Below, piece by piece: positions 1-12,762 of a DNA stretch of 64,000 bases. The notes beneath the pieces were generated by a model, which did not search any database, had not been told where the DNA came from, and saw only the letters and a list, made by a program, of their open reading frames with translations. This DNA comes from Seriola aureovittata (lineage: Eukaryota > Chordata > Actinopteri > Carangiformes > Carangidae). How positions within the stretch are numbered: position 1 is the stretch's first letter; every line of letters starts with the position of its first letter. The translations under genes and the position numbers were made by a program. The DNA lies in the NCBI RefSeq assembly GCF_021018895.1, contig NC_079377.1, positions 16,415,501 to 16,479,500 on the forward strand, read 5' to 3'.

Positions 1-2139
1 TTATTACAAGGTTAATCCTCAGTCATAAGCAAGGGGGGTTTATTAGTTGTTTTGCTGCACTTTGCTTCTTTTTTACATCAATTATTCTCTGATTTCCTGT
101 TATGAGACAGTGTAGCTGTACTTTATTATTTATTGCACACTGAATGCAGTGCAGGGAGGACATGCTACTAAGACTGTGTTCAGACAGACAACAGCACTTT
201 GTGGGGAAAAAAAAGCTCAAGAAATAGTCTAGTACATAACCCCTTGTCAAATGTAGAAACGTCATTTTTCATTTTATACTGGTTCTTGTACGTATTAAAC
301 AATCGAGATATAGCGAGATTAATTACTGAGCTTTAATGGTTCTGGTAGTTAGATTGTTTGTTACCTCTGGAAGGTACCAGACCAGCGTTTGTCCCCTGTT
401 CACAGTCTGTCTGCTAAGCTATTGTACAAGCTGCATTAAGACAGCCGCCTCATCTATTTTTCTGCCAGAATAAACAAACAAAGAAAAAAATGCTAGGCCA
501 TCCAAAAATGCAATCCTGCAATGCAATGCAACAATCCTCAGGCAAGGCACTGCATTGGCCGATCAAAAATCTTCAATACATTTGTGGTAGATTAATTTGT
601 AACATGAACAGCACGTTTCCACTGTTTACTTGGCGGTTTGTTGCAGTGGAAGATAAAATGTTGCTCTGATAACTTTCCAGAAACCATTGTGCAGACTTTT
701 CATGTCTGATAATCCTTCAAACTCATGGATCTATCACTGAAATCATCCTTCCTGGATCATATTTGATTGTCTCAGTGGTAGCTGAAATAAAAACCCTGCC
801 ACCATCATAATCCAAGATTTTCATAGCAGTTAACTGCAGTGGCTGTAAGTCCTTTACCTGCTGCTAGCTTTTTGCCATTTCAGGTTGAGAAACAAAATAC
901 TTTGGCAGTCAGATCTACCTCAGCTCTACTTTCATACTGTGTGCATGTGCAGTGGCAGCTTTCCCAAAACACACATTTTGTCTGTTTGAGTATTGATCCG
1001 ACTGTGAATTTCACCTCTTTTTCCCTGATGACATTGTAGTTGTAGTTTTGTTAAGTGTAGAGCACATAGTAATCACATTTAGCCTCCTGCCATCTTTAAT
1101 TAGTTGGCTAAAGAGTTGGTGGATAATGCAGAGCGCCCTTGGGGAAAGTTGGCCTGATCTTGAAGGACAATGAGGGAAAAAAAGAAAAGAAAAAGGGAGG
1201 CAGAGAGAGCGAGAGAGCAGTGTTAGGTGTTGCTTGGGGAAAAGATTAGAGTGGTAGTTTTTTGACCGGTGTGATCCGAGCCAAGCGTTGAAGCCAAGCT
1301 AGCTCTAGGTCTCTGTCTTACTTTTCTCTTACTCTTTTCTCTTTAGTTCTCTCCCTATCTTGGGTTCACTTTCTCTCTTTGCCTCCCTTGTTCCCTAAAA
1401 GTGTGATTGATTTTCCAGATTTAGAGCTCTCTGGGGAAGATAAGTCTTAAAACAGCGTTTTTTGACCAGGCAACAGTTTAAGTTTAAGGCAAATCACATT
1501 CTTCTGAACGGTAACAAAATGTTAGCATGATGTTATTTATATTTTTTTGTAATTATGTTGCTGGAACCACCTCCTTTATTTGAATATGTTTATTACAAAA
1601 TGACTAAAATTTGAAGTTGGAATGCATCAGATAAAGTCAAGAATTTTGAAAAGTAATTTGCCAAAATTAGATGTGTTCCAGTTATTGCTGTAATTTTGCT
1701 TTCAATGAAACAGTTAAATGCATTAATGCTCTAATGCAGTGTGTCAGCATATGGCATCATCTATTTTGTTCACTGCTACAAACCTATTTTTAGGGGCCTG
1801 CAGCAGCAGAGAGGATGGCGAGGGTGTTGTCACAGCACTTAGCCAATATGGCCAGGCTGTGTTTTGTGTTTCTGTGCGTCTCTCTGTCTCTGCATATGTT
1901 CATTTCTCATTTATGCAAGGGAACAGAGTAAAACATCTCCCATTTTCAACTGCTTTTAACCTGACATATATTGTACACAGAGAGAGTCACCTGTCAGTGG
2001 TGCTCACTAGCAGGACAATTAGGATGCTGTGAGCATAAGCGATTTTTTTGTTTTGTTTCTGGGCACTTTACAGAGGGTACAGTATGAGAGCATGGAGATG
2101 ATGCATCTGCAGCCTTGTTCATAAACTCCTTTTTAAAAA

Positions 2140-2440
2140 AAACTGCATTTTTTTTTTTTTATGCCTATTTTGTCCCATTCTCCATTGTTGTCGCAGCAAT
2201 TTCTTAAAATCTGGCACAAATCTGGAGTCGAGGATGAACTGATTAGAATTTGGTCGTCAGAGGTCAAAGGTCAAGGTCACTGTGACTTCATAAAACACGT
2301 TTTTTTGGACATAACTCAAGAATTCCAATTATGACAAAATGTCACACAAATGTCTAATAGGATAAAATGATGAAGTGATGACATTTTATATTGAAACTGA
2401 TAAAGGTCAGCTTCACTGTGACGTCATAATAAAAAACACT
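2140..2440 (+). repeat. teleost interspersed repeat with GGTCA half-sites
   Basis: Recognised from GAGGATGAACTGATTAGA, AAAGGTCAAGGTCACTGTGAC, CATAACTCAAGAATTC and AGGATAAAATGATGAAGTGA, blocks I recall as abundant in fish genomes. It carries AGGTCA repeats (see findings). Family name not assigned. Confidence 0.6.
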
Positions 2441-3502
2441 TTATTTCCCAAAATACACTTTATACACTTTTATGAAATTCCTTCAAAGTCTTGACTACAT
2501 ATATTATAGGAGTCTGGACAGACATGGATTTAAACTGCAACTTGACTGTAACTTAACTCTAGTTGATTATAAATTAGACCTTGATGTACTCAGTATGGTG
2601 TCAGGGGAAAGAACTATTACCTAGATGTAGGTGAGTAGGAAATTTATCATCTGCGTTGGAGTTTTTGATATGGTGTAATGGGCCTACAGATGTTGATGAT
2701 GCATAATATCCGTATTTATCCTGGGCATCATTTATCTACATCAGCAGGAACCACATCCCAGAGAGTGTGGTACATGAGTGATTACATTACTTTGCCTTGT
2801 ATAGATAGATTTCTCAAGATAATAAAATGCATGTGTGAACTGTGCATTATAATGCACTTTCATGCATTTATCTATGACAGAATGCAGCCATTAGTGTACA
2901 ATTTGTCACAAAATTATAGTTCCTAGGCCAGGGAATCAGTCTGCACTGTAGAATAATCAAGTTTCACACACAACCTTCCAAAACCCTTTGCCATAAAAGC
3001 TCGATATAAAAGCTTTAATGAGAAATCCTTTTCAAAGTAGAAATTGCTTTGTGTGTGATTCACGTCCTTCTCTGTATTTCAGCGCCGTACAGAGAATGGG
3101 TCATTTGTCGGGGACCCATGAGAAATAACGATGATTCTGCCTGAGACAGCACAGCTCAGTAGCTGTTTCGTTCTCTCACTGGAGTTTATCTGATGTGGTT
3201 GATGCCAGCAATATCGCTCAACATGCAATCAACCCATACAGGTGATATAAGATACAGATTATGGGGATTATTGAAATTGCTACTGATGCTCCTGAACTAA
3301 AGCCACTGGTTGGCAGCATTTTAGATTGACGTTATCATGTATTTTCCAGATCCATTTAGATGACTGCCTGCCTCTCACTTATTAATTTCATCTAAACATA
3401 ATTAACACATACCACCATGCATGCACAGCAGCCTTTCAGAGCTCTGCCGGGTCACATAACACAACAGACTCACATGCATGCAGTTCAAAAGGTCAGGATT
3501 GT

Positions 3503-3590
3503 TTACATACATCACACACGCATGCACACACACATACATACACACACACATACAGACTCACACATCAAGTAGCTCTGTACACACATTCAC
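3503..3590. repeat. CA-rich microsatellite
   Basis: Imperfect CACACA/CATACA tract. Confidence 0.8.
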
Positions 3591-4602
3591 ACAAGAGGAA
3601 GTGTGTGTTCACAATAAATCCAGATGTGCCTTGGAAAACAAGGTAGAGAGGAAGTGCATCACATGACATCACTGATGGAGGGGAAGTTTTTGCTGAACTG
3701 GGTCCATGTTGAACTTGATAACACAGGGACAGCAGCACCATTAATCCACAGGCTGTGTGTGTAAACGCAGAAGCCAGAGGGAACTTTTCTCTATGGGAAA
3801 CATACAGAAACATAATGTTGCTGATTTGTTTTAGAAACAAATCTGCAGAGAAGCAGAAGAATGTATACTGATACCACAAATATACAGGAATTACACATTT
3901 ATGGTTGATATTTATGATTGTGTAACGTGTTTTTATACAGTTAAACTGAGCCTTAGAGGTACAATTTTAAGGGTAACCACAAGCAGTCAAATGATCAGAC
4001 GAGTCGTGTTGTAGTGTTTCAAGATACTTCTGGGTAACGCTGCTGGTACCGAGCTTTGTGGGTACAGGGAGGCTGCAGGTTTGCAAAATTGGGTACGTGC
4101 AGCACTCTGCTCTGATTAACTTAAAAGCACTTAGTTGTTTTACCACCCGTAGCCCGTCTAATAATTGACATCTCCTGCTCAATACCCAGAAGCCACGATG
4201 ACTCACGTTGCACTGCATCAGCATCAGTGACAGATCGCTGACCCTGATCCTTATGTTAAAATGATACATCAGTGCCAAGCGAAAGTTTCCATCTCTACCA
4301 TGTTTGCAAGGTAATGGGGTGGAGAATGACAGATTGTGTGCTATTATCTTATTGAAGAATCAGCGCAGCATTCATGAATGTGTAAAGAATGGGTTTAATG
4401 ACGTGAGACGTTTTTTAAGAGGAGGGGGAGGTATACTTCGTGGGGCCTGGGACTGGAGAGCTGATGGTCTGGGATGTGTGCAGTCAGTGGAGCGATGTCG
4501 TGTTATATTGAAGCAGTAGTGATGTGCAGCACGGATGCACCATGCCGCTTGGAAGTTTTTCAGTTGTCTATCTGTCGACTATTAGGATTTCAAAAAGGAA
4601 CG

Positions 4603-4620
4603 TGGATGGATGGATGGATG
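4603..4620. repeat. (GGAT)n microsatellite
   Basis: Four GGAT units in a row. Confidence 0.85.
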
Positions 4621-7226
4621 ATGTGGATGGGCGTGAATGTGGGAGAGCAGTGCATGATTCATATTGATATGCACCAGTTACTTCATGTTTTTTGCAAGAA
4701 GAAAACAGTGAGGAACACAAAAAATAAAAGGGCAGGCAAGAAAAAATGAAAGACAAAAATATCTTTAATATTTTTTTGCTGCTCACTTCTTAATTGCATA
4801 TTTCCCCCCAAGACAAAAAAAAAGTATGGCTGAACAATGAGGCTGCCCAGGGGAGCCACCATAGATTAATTGGACAGATAGGAACCCTCTGACATTAACA
4901 TTTATGCATTTGTTTACTCTTTTTCAATGAATAATAATAGACCACCTCCCTTGAAGATCCCTAGTCACTCATTAGTTCCGGTGTGTAGCTTTTATGGATG
5001 GGAATATTGAAGCAACAAAAGCAAAAAAACAGTTCATCTCTGAACTGGGCAGGCATACAAAAACTTTTTTCCAGAGGTTGTTTAGAATACTTCCTTCTCA
5101 CAAACTTTTAATGAAGACACTTGTTTCAATAGAACACAATATTTAAATGGGTTCAATGAAAACACTGAGGTTACAGATACTTTTTCTCATATCACTCCAC
5201 TATTTGAGGTATAAATACTTACATAAAGCTATGGGTGTTTCAAAAAAATGTCATTATTCATTCAGAGCATTTTGAAACAGTAATATTGCCTTGCCATCAC
5301 TTTTTTGTAGATGATATAGGTGACCCACATTAACTGTAGATGATTTTTAAATTATTTCAATTTTTTCAACCCTAAAAAAAGTAGTAATGATGTAATATGA
5401 AGGACTAAAACTACACACCTCTTTTCCCTCAAGGAATATAATATGCAAATAGACAGTTTTTGCTGATGTGTTTTTTTTGGGGGGGGGGACTTGTACAATT
5501 TATTGATTATTAGGTACATGAGTAACTCAATATAATCAATTACAGAGTTTCTTCTCTTATAGAAGTTATCAGTGGAATCTCTCAAAGCAGATTAAATTTT
5601 TTCTAAATGCAGAGAAGAAGCAGAGAGGAGGATGGTTCCTTTGACATGAGTGATTGAAAATGATAAGCACAAGATCTTTCTAAACTTGTAACTGTTTGCA
5701 TCAGATGCCACAGTAAATTGATCAGGCATATATTCAGCTCTCTGCTATTGAGAGGATATTTTTCTAACGGCTTCCCGTATAAAGAGTTTATGGTTGACTG
5801 CTTGTTAGCGGTGGGATGTTGCCTCCAGGCATTTTTTGACTTTGTACCGTCATCATCCAGTGCCCAGAAATATTCTGCCCTCTTTTGTGAGGATAATAAA
5901 GAATTCATGCACTCCTTTAGCCACACATTTCACAATGGTCTAATGTTTAGCTGTAAAAGCTTGGGGCATTAATTACAAACAAACAGCCTCAGTGGTGCAA
6001 TATGTGAAGAGGATACAAATGCCAACAGCTAGTATTGCACAAGATGGACTGGTTAAAGTCTGCATTAACTGACTGTACCCTCAGAGAAGTTAGATGACTG
6101 GCCTGGATTCATGTACACAGTTGACTGTGACTGTACTGCATATGAGCGCATTTTTCCCTCCCACTGATTTGACAAATTATTCCCTTTAAAGGGTGCAGAG
6201 GGAATATGACATCATGCTCTTTGTATAGTTATGAGGAAAAATATGTTTAGTGTGGGAATCGTTTTATGGTGTTAAATATTCCGGACGTTTAGGCCAGCAG
6301 CTATGAAGTAGTTCATTCTTTAACAGCTCTGCTGTACCTCACTGCTGTTAGCTGCGTTGGTTGTCGTTTAGTTCACAACTGAGGGAAATAAAAACAGTAC
6401 AAATTGCAATGTTTCACACCCAAAATGATGTCTGCTTTCATTAGAATCATAAAAAGGTTTGCGGCTTGACACCACAGCATTTTTAATCTTTGTTTTGCAC
6501 CTGCACCCTTGCATTTTTACCCAGGTTCCATTATTAATTCTTAAGACTTTGTAAGACTCTATGCTTGTAAAAAGCAGTGCCAGTGTGGTTAAAAAAGAAG
6601 AAATATCTGTAAGCATAATAGACAAGGTTACTAATGCTGTGTTATAAAAGAAAATAAAAGGCTTTGGAGATGTAAGAAGATATGCCAGAGGAAGAAGGTA
6701 TATCCAGAGGAGAGAAACTGCCTGCAAGTTCGTGACATTCGCACTCGCATGCCAGAAGAATGTCTGACAATCAATGCAGAATCCCATGCTATGGATTCCT
6801 ACGTTCATCTCAAGGCATTTATCTTGCATAGTAATACAGTCACCTTTCACTCAAGTGCTGTAAAGTGATCAGGAGAGTGGGACAATCCAATATGGGTACC
6901 TGCAGTACATCAGCGTTATCAAAATGTCTCCTTTTTAGATGGGTGCTTTTTCTGTTTGACCATCACCAGTCTCCTATCACCAGTCTCCTATCCTAAAGGA
7001 GAAAAATCATATGTCCTCCCTGTCACTTACTATCATTGCCTCTTATTGCTTTCTGCCACCACCAATATATTATCTTTCATGGGGCCTACATTCTTAAATT
7101 GCTAACAAGTGAAGCAGGCATAAAAGAAATCAGATGGTCAGTGATGGAGCTCAAACAGGAAGATGTCATTTGAATACAGTATATTATCAGGCATATGTAT
7201 TTCTCTATGAATGCCTGTGGGTGGGT

Positions 7227-7244
7227 GAGAGAGAGAGAGAGAGA
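7227..7244. repeat. (GA)n microsatellite
   Basis: Nine GA units. Confidence 0.9.
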
Positions 7245-8266
7245 CAGCCTCTCCTAACTGTATGACTATCCATTGACTCATCATTCACCTCTTCTTTCTA
7301 GTGTAGGGAGCCTTGTTTCTCCCTATGCAGTTTGTTTTACTGATGTGTGATGACTTCACTCGCCTTGGGCACCACATCGCACACAGGGCCAGGAAGCCTG
7401 AGGTGAGGGACGCAGACAGAGAATGCTGTTTGAATGAATGTACTCTCCTGGCGAATGCACGGCCAAAGGTTTTCGTTTGGATCTGAACTGAATGTCAACA
7501 ATAAAGTGGGCGCAAGCCATAACAGTCGTCAGTGTAGCAAGTATCTTGTGGGTTTCGAATGCTCACAGACTGAGTCATTCGTAAATTAGTATCCACAGGG
7601 CCTTTCTGCATCTTTAATCTCTAAAAACAACTTGGTAGAAATGACTTTTTATTGTCTCAGGATTTGGTTTTCTTTCTGTCTTTTCCCTACGATGCAAACA
7701 TTATTTTGAGAAAAATGGCGTCATCTGGACCCTTGCGAACTCACTGCAGGATGATTTAAAAGTGAACAAGCTGCTTTCTCTGTGGCAAAGTGAGACCTTG
7801 ACTCATTAAGGAGCAATCTTTGCTTTGGTCAGTCAATATTTTAAATAGGCTTGGCCCATCAGCCTGCTTGTTTGATATTGGTCTGCTGCCTGCTGGAGGG
7901 TTTATATTGGAAAATGTTACTCTCCTGTCTGATTAATGTGACTTTTTTGCCATGCTAGCAGCAGGACACGGACACTTCAGTTGGTCAGTCCACAAATGTA
8001 GTCCAGACAGAGGAGTCTGTAGTACATAGATTGCCATGAATCATGGGCCCCAGAAGAAATGTCATATCATAATGAGTTTAACCCCCTCATATCTTATTTA
8101 CTTCTGCTTGCTGACTTTTTTTCGGGGGGGGGGGGTTACAGTGAAAAGTCTCCACATTTTTTTAATGGATTGGCACAAAATTTGTTACATTCATTGTTCC
8201 TAGAAGGTGAATCCATCTGACTTTCCAGTTACCAATTTGTGTTTAGTGCTTGCTAACACGCTAAGC

Positions 8267-8480
8267 AGGGCTGCAGCTAACGATTATTTTCATCATGGTT
8301 TTATCTATAATCCCCACAACTTTGCAAAGCTGAACGCGATGTCCCCAAATGTCTAGTTCTAAATATCCAAAGATACATAGTTTACAATTATAGAAAAAAA
8401 GCAAGACATTCTCTTATTTTAGAGGCTAAACAACTGGCATTGTTTCACAATCGATAATCAATTATCAAAATAGTTGCCGA
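8267..8480 (+). repeat. MITE copy, GGGCTGCA...AACGATTATT family
   Basis: Begins AGGGCTGCAGCTAACGATTA and ends with CGATAATCAATTATCAAAAT AGTTG-type sequence, the two ends of a common teleost non-autonomous DNA transposon (hAT-like by recollection). Further copies in the window at 34419, 45411 and 55248. Confidence 0.6.
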
Positions 8481-8503
8481 AAAGCAATCTTTTAAGCACT
8501 AAG

Positions 8504-8645
8504 ATGTGTTAGCATTTTGCTACCTGCTGAACATCAGCATGGTAGCATTGTCATTGTGAGCATGTTAGCATTCTGACGTTAGCATTTAGCTCAAAGCACT
8601 GCTGTGCCTAAATACAGTCTCACAGAGCTGCTAGGATGACTTGAT
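8504..8645 (+). repeat. TTAGCATTTAGCTCAAAGCA interspersed repeat
   Basis: GTTAGCAT repeats followed by CACTGCTGTGCCTAAATACA and CTCACAGAGCTGCTAG, a frequent teleost repeat ending. Directly abuts the previous MITE. Confidence 0.5.
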
Positions 8646-9883
8646 ACCTTAAATGTCAATGAGACAACCCAGTTGACAACATATTAAGGATAAAAATATA
8701 CGGGACAGCCTGCTACCAAACTGATATTATAGTTAAAGCGATAAAATAGACTCCTGTAAAGAACAGTTCATGTTATGCCTTACTGTGTTTTTACGAGCTA
8801 CAGATATGCGCTTGCTACCAGGAGAACTACAAGTGTACTTGAATAATCTTTTACAAAGCCAGAGGAGTAGAGTGAAGGAAGGCACTCCTTTAATTCTGCA
8901 GTTCAGGGGATTTTGCTTTTTTGCTCCCTGCACTCCTCCCACCCTCATCTCTGTCTCTCCCTGGTTTTCTCTGGCTTTGCTGGTTTTGTACACACCAGCG
9001 CACTCGCCACAGCCAAGTCTAAGCTGAAGGGACACTGAGCTGTATGTAAATCAATTTGGAACGCAGCCGCATGTGGAAATAGAATTAGACTTGTCAACCA
9101 CACCTCTTTAGTTCCTCCTCTCTTCTTCATCTCTCTCTCCCTCTGTAGTAGTCTGCTCTTTTGCGAGTTACGCATACAGTGCCATAAGTAGCAGCTATAG
9201 GAAGGCTTAGGGTTAGGCTTGTGGGGGAGAGGGGATTAAAAGAAATCACTGAAGTTAGCAGTCTTCAAAGGAAGCAGAGAGACTGCAAGAGGAGCCACAT
9301 TTCTCTCAAATGGTTTCATGCTCAAGGGGCTTTGTGTAATGGTGAATTATTACATGAGGCATGGAGTCACATATATGTAAATGAGGCTCAGCCCTTAAAA
9401 TTTGCACCGAACATCGTAGTCTCTGGATGGCTGAGAAAAAGATATTAAAAACAGAGATTCATCAAGTTCTGGTTACATCGATTATGCTCTTGTAGCGAGT
9501 CTTTGGCTGATATGTTTTTTTTTTTTCTTTTCAAATAAAACTCATCAAAACATGTTTCTTTCAGCAACAATTTTATCTGCCAAAATTTCAGACATGACAG
9601 AAAATCGTATCTGAGAAAGGTGGTTGGATTTTTTAAAAATGTTTTTCTGCTGTTTAGTTCCTGCACTGTGATAGTCATATCTCTGCCTGACATTCATTGA
9701 TTGTTGTTTAGTGCATAGACTGTAAGTCAGCAGTCCATTTATGTAGATAAATGGAAAGGACGCAGGAACATATGTTCACCTGAGACGTCGGGGGCTAAAA
9801 GTTCAGCAAAAAAATCAGAAAGGCCAGTTATTGCAACAACATAATGAGTGTTCTGTTTGAACGCCTTTTACAAATGCCAAATC

Positions 9884-9907
9884 ATACTCCTACATATGTA
9901 GGAGTAT
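9884..9907. repeat. perfect 24-bp palindrome
   Basis: ATACTCCTACAT followed immediately by its exact reverse complement, with no spacer. Confidence 0.95.
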
Positions 9908-12085
9908 AATCGTAGACAACATACTAGCCTCTCAGGGAAAGTGTCGAAAACTGGGCCTCTGACTTTTAGAAACAATCAGTAATTCATGCAGTAAATTAAT
10001 TTTCAGAGAAATTAAATTAATTCTGAAGAGCAGTCTGTATGATGCTGAATATAAGAGATGGTAGATTACCTTTTAAGACAAATAACAGTATTTTCTGCCT
10101 CACTGGGGTGCTATTAAAAAGCTCCTCATTCATCACAATTAACCTGTGCGACTATTAGTGAATCGTTAATTAGATGTTGGACTGTGTCTAATGAATCGCA
10201 ATACACACTTAAAGCACCGAATCAATGGTTATTGACTCAAGCAATTATAGGAGATTTATACATTACAACATCTTTGATAAAGAATAATGTGAAGTTCTAT
10301 CAGAAAAGTAAATTAGGAAAGACACGTACTGTCAGTTCACAGGGCACAGTTTCAGGTTGAAACCATCGTCTTCCTCGTGTGGATTGAAGGCATTTGTTTA
10401 AAAAAGTAATTTTGCACATCCATCAGAATTTCTGCATCTCTGTTCCATTCATAGATTTCAGCACCTGTCTCTTATAACATACTAGAGGAAAATTCAGAGC
10501 AGCACTTGGGAGAGTTCACACTGGGTTTCTGGTGAGAACTGTGGTGATTTTCAGACCAATTCTCATCTGCTACGGTCCATCTAAAATGTGTTTAATCGGC
10601 TGCATGTTCCTCTTGACTAAATTATGGGTGGAGGTTGCTGAGAAAAGAGGTATAATCACGTGGATGTATTCCTGTATCCAGAGAGAAACTGCACCCTTGC
10701 GCTCCTCCGTTGCTGCTGTTTAGTGGAAAAACACAACTGTCGCATCTTAGATGCAACGAGGACGACATTCTCTATCTTCTCTCAATCAAAATGTCAAATT
10801 CATATCTTTTTCATGTATACACACATACGCTCAGGGGAGTTAAAGGGCTGTAGTGAGTCCAGTAGCTCAGATTTATTTCTCTGTACTGGGCATCTGATCA
10901 TCAGCAGGGTCATTTCAGGTGCATAAGATGCACAATCCCACACCGCAGAGCTAAAAGGTAACCAGCGAGGGCAGAGGAAGTTCAGTTAACATCCATGGCC
11001 TCATAAACTCTGTGTACTCTTGCCAAGGAGTTGATTACAGGCAGACTGTCATGTAAAACCCACAGCTTTAATACAGTGTGTGTCGTAGTATCAGGAGCCA
11101 TGCTGCCCTAAGCTGGCTTTCCCAAAACAAGCCACCAAAATGTAGCATGGGAGCATTTGCTTGGAATTAACGACTGACATGACATAAATCCCATCTTTAC
11201 TGCAAACACAACCTTTTATCAGAGCTTTTTGAATTTGCCTTTGAATTTAAAAAACAACATCAGTGTGTAGTGTTGGTGTTTTTGGGAAGTGACTGTTTGT
11301 CACTGTCACTTTTTAAACACTGCATTAAGTATATAGATAGTATAAGAATATAGTATAAGGATATACAGTATATTTTAGGATTTTTCCATTAAGCACACAC
11401 TACCCTCTGATGTGTCATCCATTTTTAATGAGACATACCGTCCTCTTTAAAGTGATTACTGGCCGCTGGCTTATCAGATTTGGTTTAGAGCGTGCTAATG
11501 GCATGATAAGGCACATTAAAGAGATAATAAGTATTTAATGAAGTTAAATGTGGTCAGGCCTGGGCTACAGAGGATTGATCCTTTTTTAAACAGGTCATAA
11601 AAAATGAACTTTAAATGTTCAGATAAGATGTTAAATGAAAAAAAGTACATTATTGGCTTAATCTACCCTCATCTAATTCTGGTTTTTAGTACATGCAAGC
11701 TGTGTGGGATGGCACAGTATTGTGGGATATGAATGATGCCCACTGTGATTTGGACAAACACTGTATTCCAGTTTCTAAATCCTGTCGTCCACCTTTTCTG
11801 TCTTTGTGAATCCCTCGTTTTTTTGCTGAAAAAAAAAACAGTGTTTTTGTTTTGTCATAGGAGCTGTGCACTTAGCAGGCAGACCTGAGATGATTATTGA
11901 TTATTTTGTTCAACATTCACGTTTTTAAAACACACATGTCTATGTATATGTGTCTGTGGTGCAGTGGGTTGTTTGGATTTTAGACACAAATCTTGTAGTA
12001 ATTATCACCTTTCTGCTTTTTCTCACTTGCTGTGACCTTCTCACTTGGCTCCCTCTCCTCTTGAACTTTCTCTGGACCTCTGTTT

Positions 12086-12087
<2 letters not shown>

Positions 12088-12122
<35 letters not shown>

Positions 12123-12130
12123 ACACACAC
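12088..12130. repeat. (CA)n microsatellite
   Basis: About 16 CA units, one GA interruption, then more CA. Confidence 0.95.
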
Positions 12131-12289
12131 ATATGCACGTACGCACACACACATTTCCTGAGATCGTCCTTCCTGATGTCAGTGCGATTATGCAGCTGTA
12201 AAAGATGGGTGTTCCTATTGCTCCTTTGCCAATGCTTGGGGTGGGGCTCACTGTGTCCATCTGTTCGTGGCCCAAGGAGGAAAACGCAT

Positions 12290-12309
12290 ACACACACACA
12301 CACACACAC
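12290..12309. repeat. (CA)n microsatellite
   Basis: Ten CA-type units, 160 bases after the previous array and 375 bases before the first adam12 exon. Confidence 0.9.
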
Positions 12310-12683
12310 GCTGACACACAGTTTAAAGTATGTCTACAGATGCACACACATTTGCACAGAAACCCATATGCACAAAATAATTACCTCAGCAGGGATTTTA
12401 CTCAGTCCTGCTGAATGCAAGGGGATTCAAGGACCCATACAAACATCTAATAAATTCACAAAAAGTCTCTTCTATCCTCAGAATGTTAAGCACTTGGACT
12501 ATCATCGACTATTATCCCCCAAATCCTTACAAGCAACACTGAATCCACAGGAAAAGAAAAAGTGTCCAGCTTTCTTAGTAGTCATAAAACACAGACTTTT
12601 TTTCAACCAATTCAGAGTCACAGCAATGAAAAAATACCTGGGTGTATGATGTGTCTGTTTCCTTTATTTTGTTCTCTTCTTAG

Positions 12684-12762
12684 GGGACTTTTTGCAAGCC
12701 ATTACACCGAGACACATTACCAAGAGGATGGACGTGCAGTCACCGGTGCTCACAACTTCACG
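12684..12762 (+). CDS. adam12: adam12 exon: prodomain segment 1 (79 bp)
   Basis: Begins after CTTCTTAG with the third base of a split codon, then reads [19 protein letters not shown] and ends at NFT before GTACGG. It matches the mammalian ADAM12 prodomain segment containing FTETHY. NFT is an N-glycosylation sequon. The 79-bp length and phases fit the next exon exactly. It is the first exon recognisable in the window. Confidence 0.93.

Larger units (their letters stand above)
1..12683. other. upstream adam12 intron (inferred), no exon recognised
   Basis: No segment matches the missing N-terminal part of ADAM12 and no other gene is recognisable. The longest ORF (6368-6850, minus strand) looks like chance. 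Contains the repeats, microsatellites and palindrome listed separately; the rest is unremarkable AT-rich DNA. Early ADAM12 introns are very long in mammals, which fits. Confidence 0.6.

Noticed and set aside
2686..2730. NIRIYPGHH peptide resembling the NIRLQ of the ADAM12 prodomain
   Set aside because: Only three residues match, with no suitable acceptor or donor and no continuation of the homology.
5477..5489. Poly-G runs (also 8124, 24539, 27744, 40979) as G-quadruplexes
   Set aside because: Single homopolymer tracts without the four spaced G-runs typical of regulatory quadruplexes; likely simple repeats.
6368..6850. 160-codon minus-strand ORF with hydrophobic stretches
   Set aside because: The longest non-exonic ORF near the start, but an ORF of this length is expected about once by chance in 64 kb of AT-rich DNA; no domain, no splice context and low-complexity hydrophobicity.
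9202..9216. TTAGGGTTAGG telomere-like sequence
   Set aside because: Fewer than two full units; chance.
9819..9849. Possible missing upstream adam12 prodomain exon ending in AATGA|GT
   Set aside because: The right phase and ending, but the translated residues (QLLQQHN) do not match the ADAM12 prodomain.
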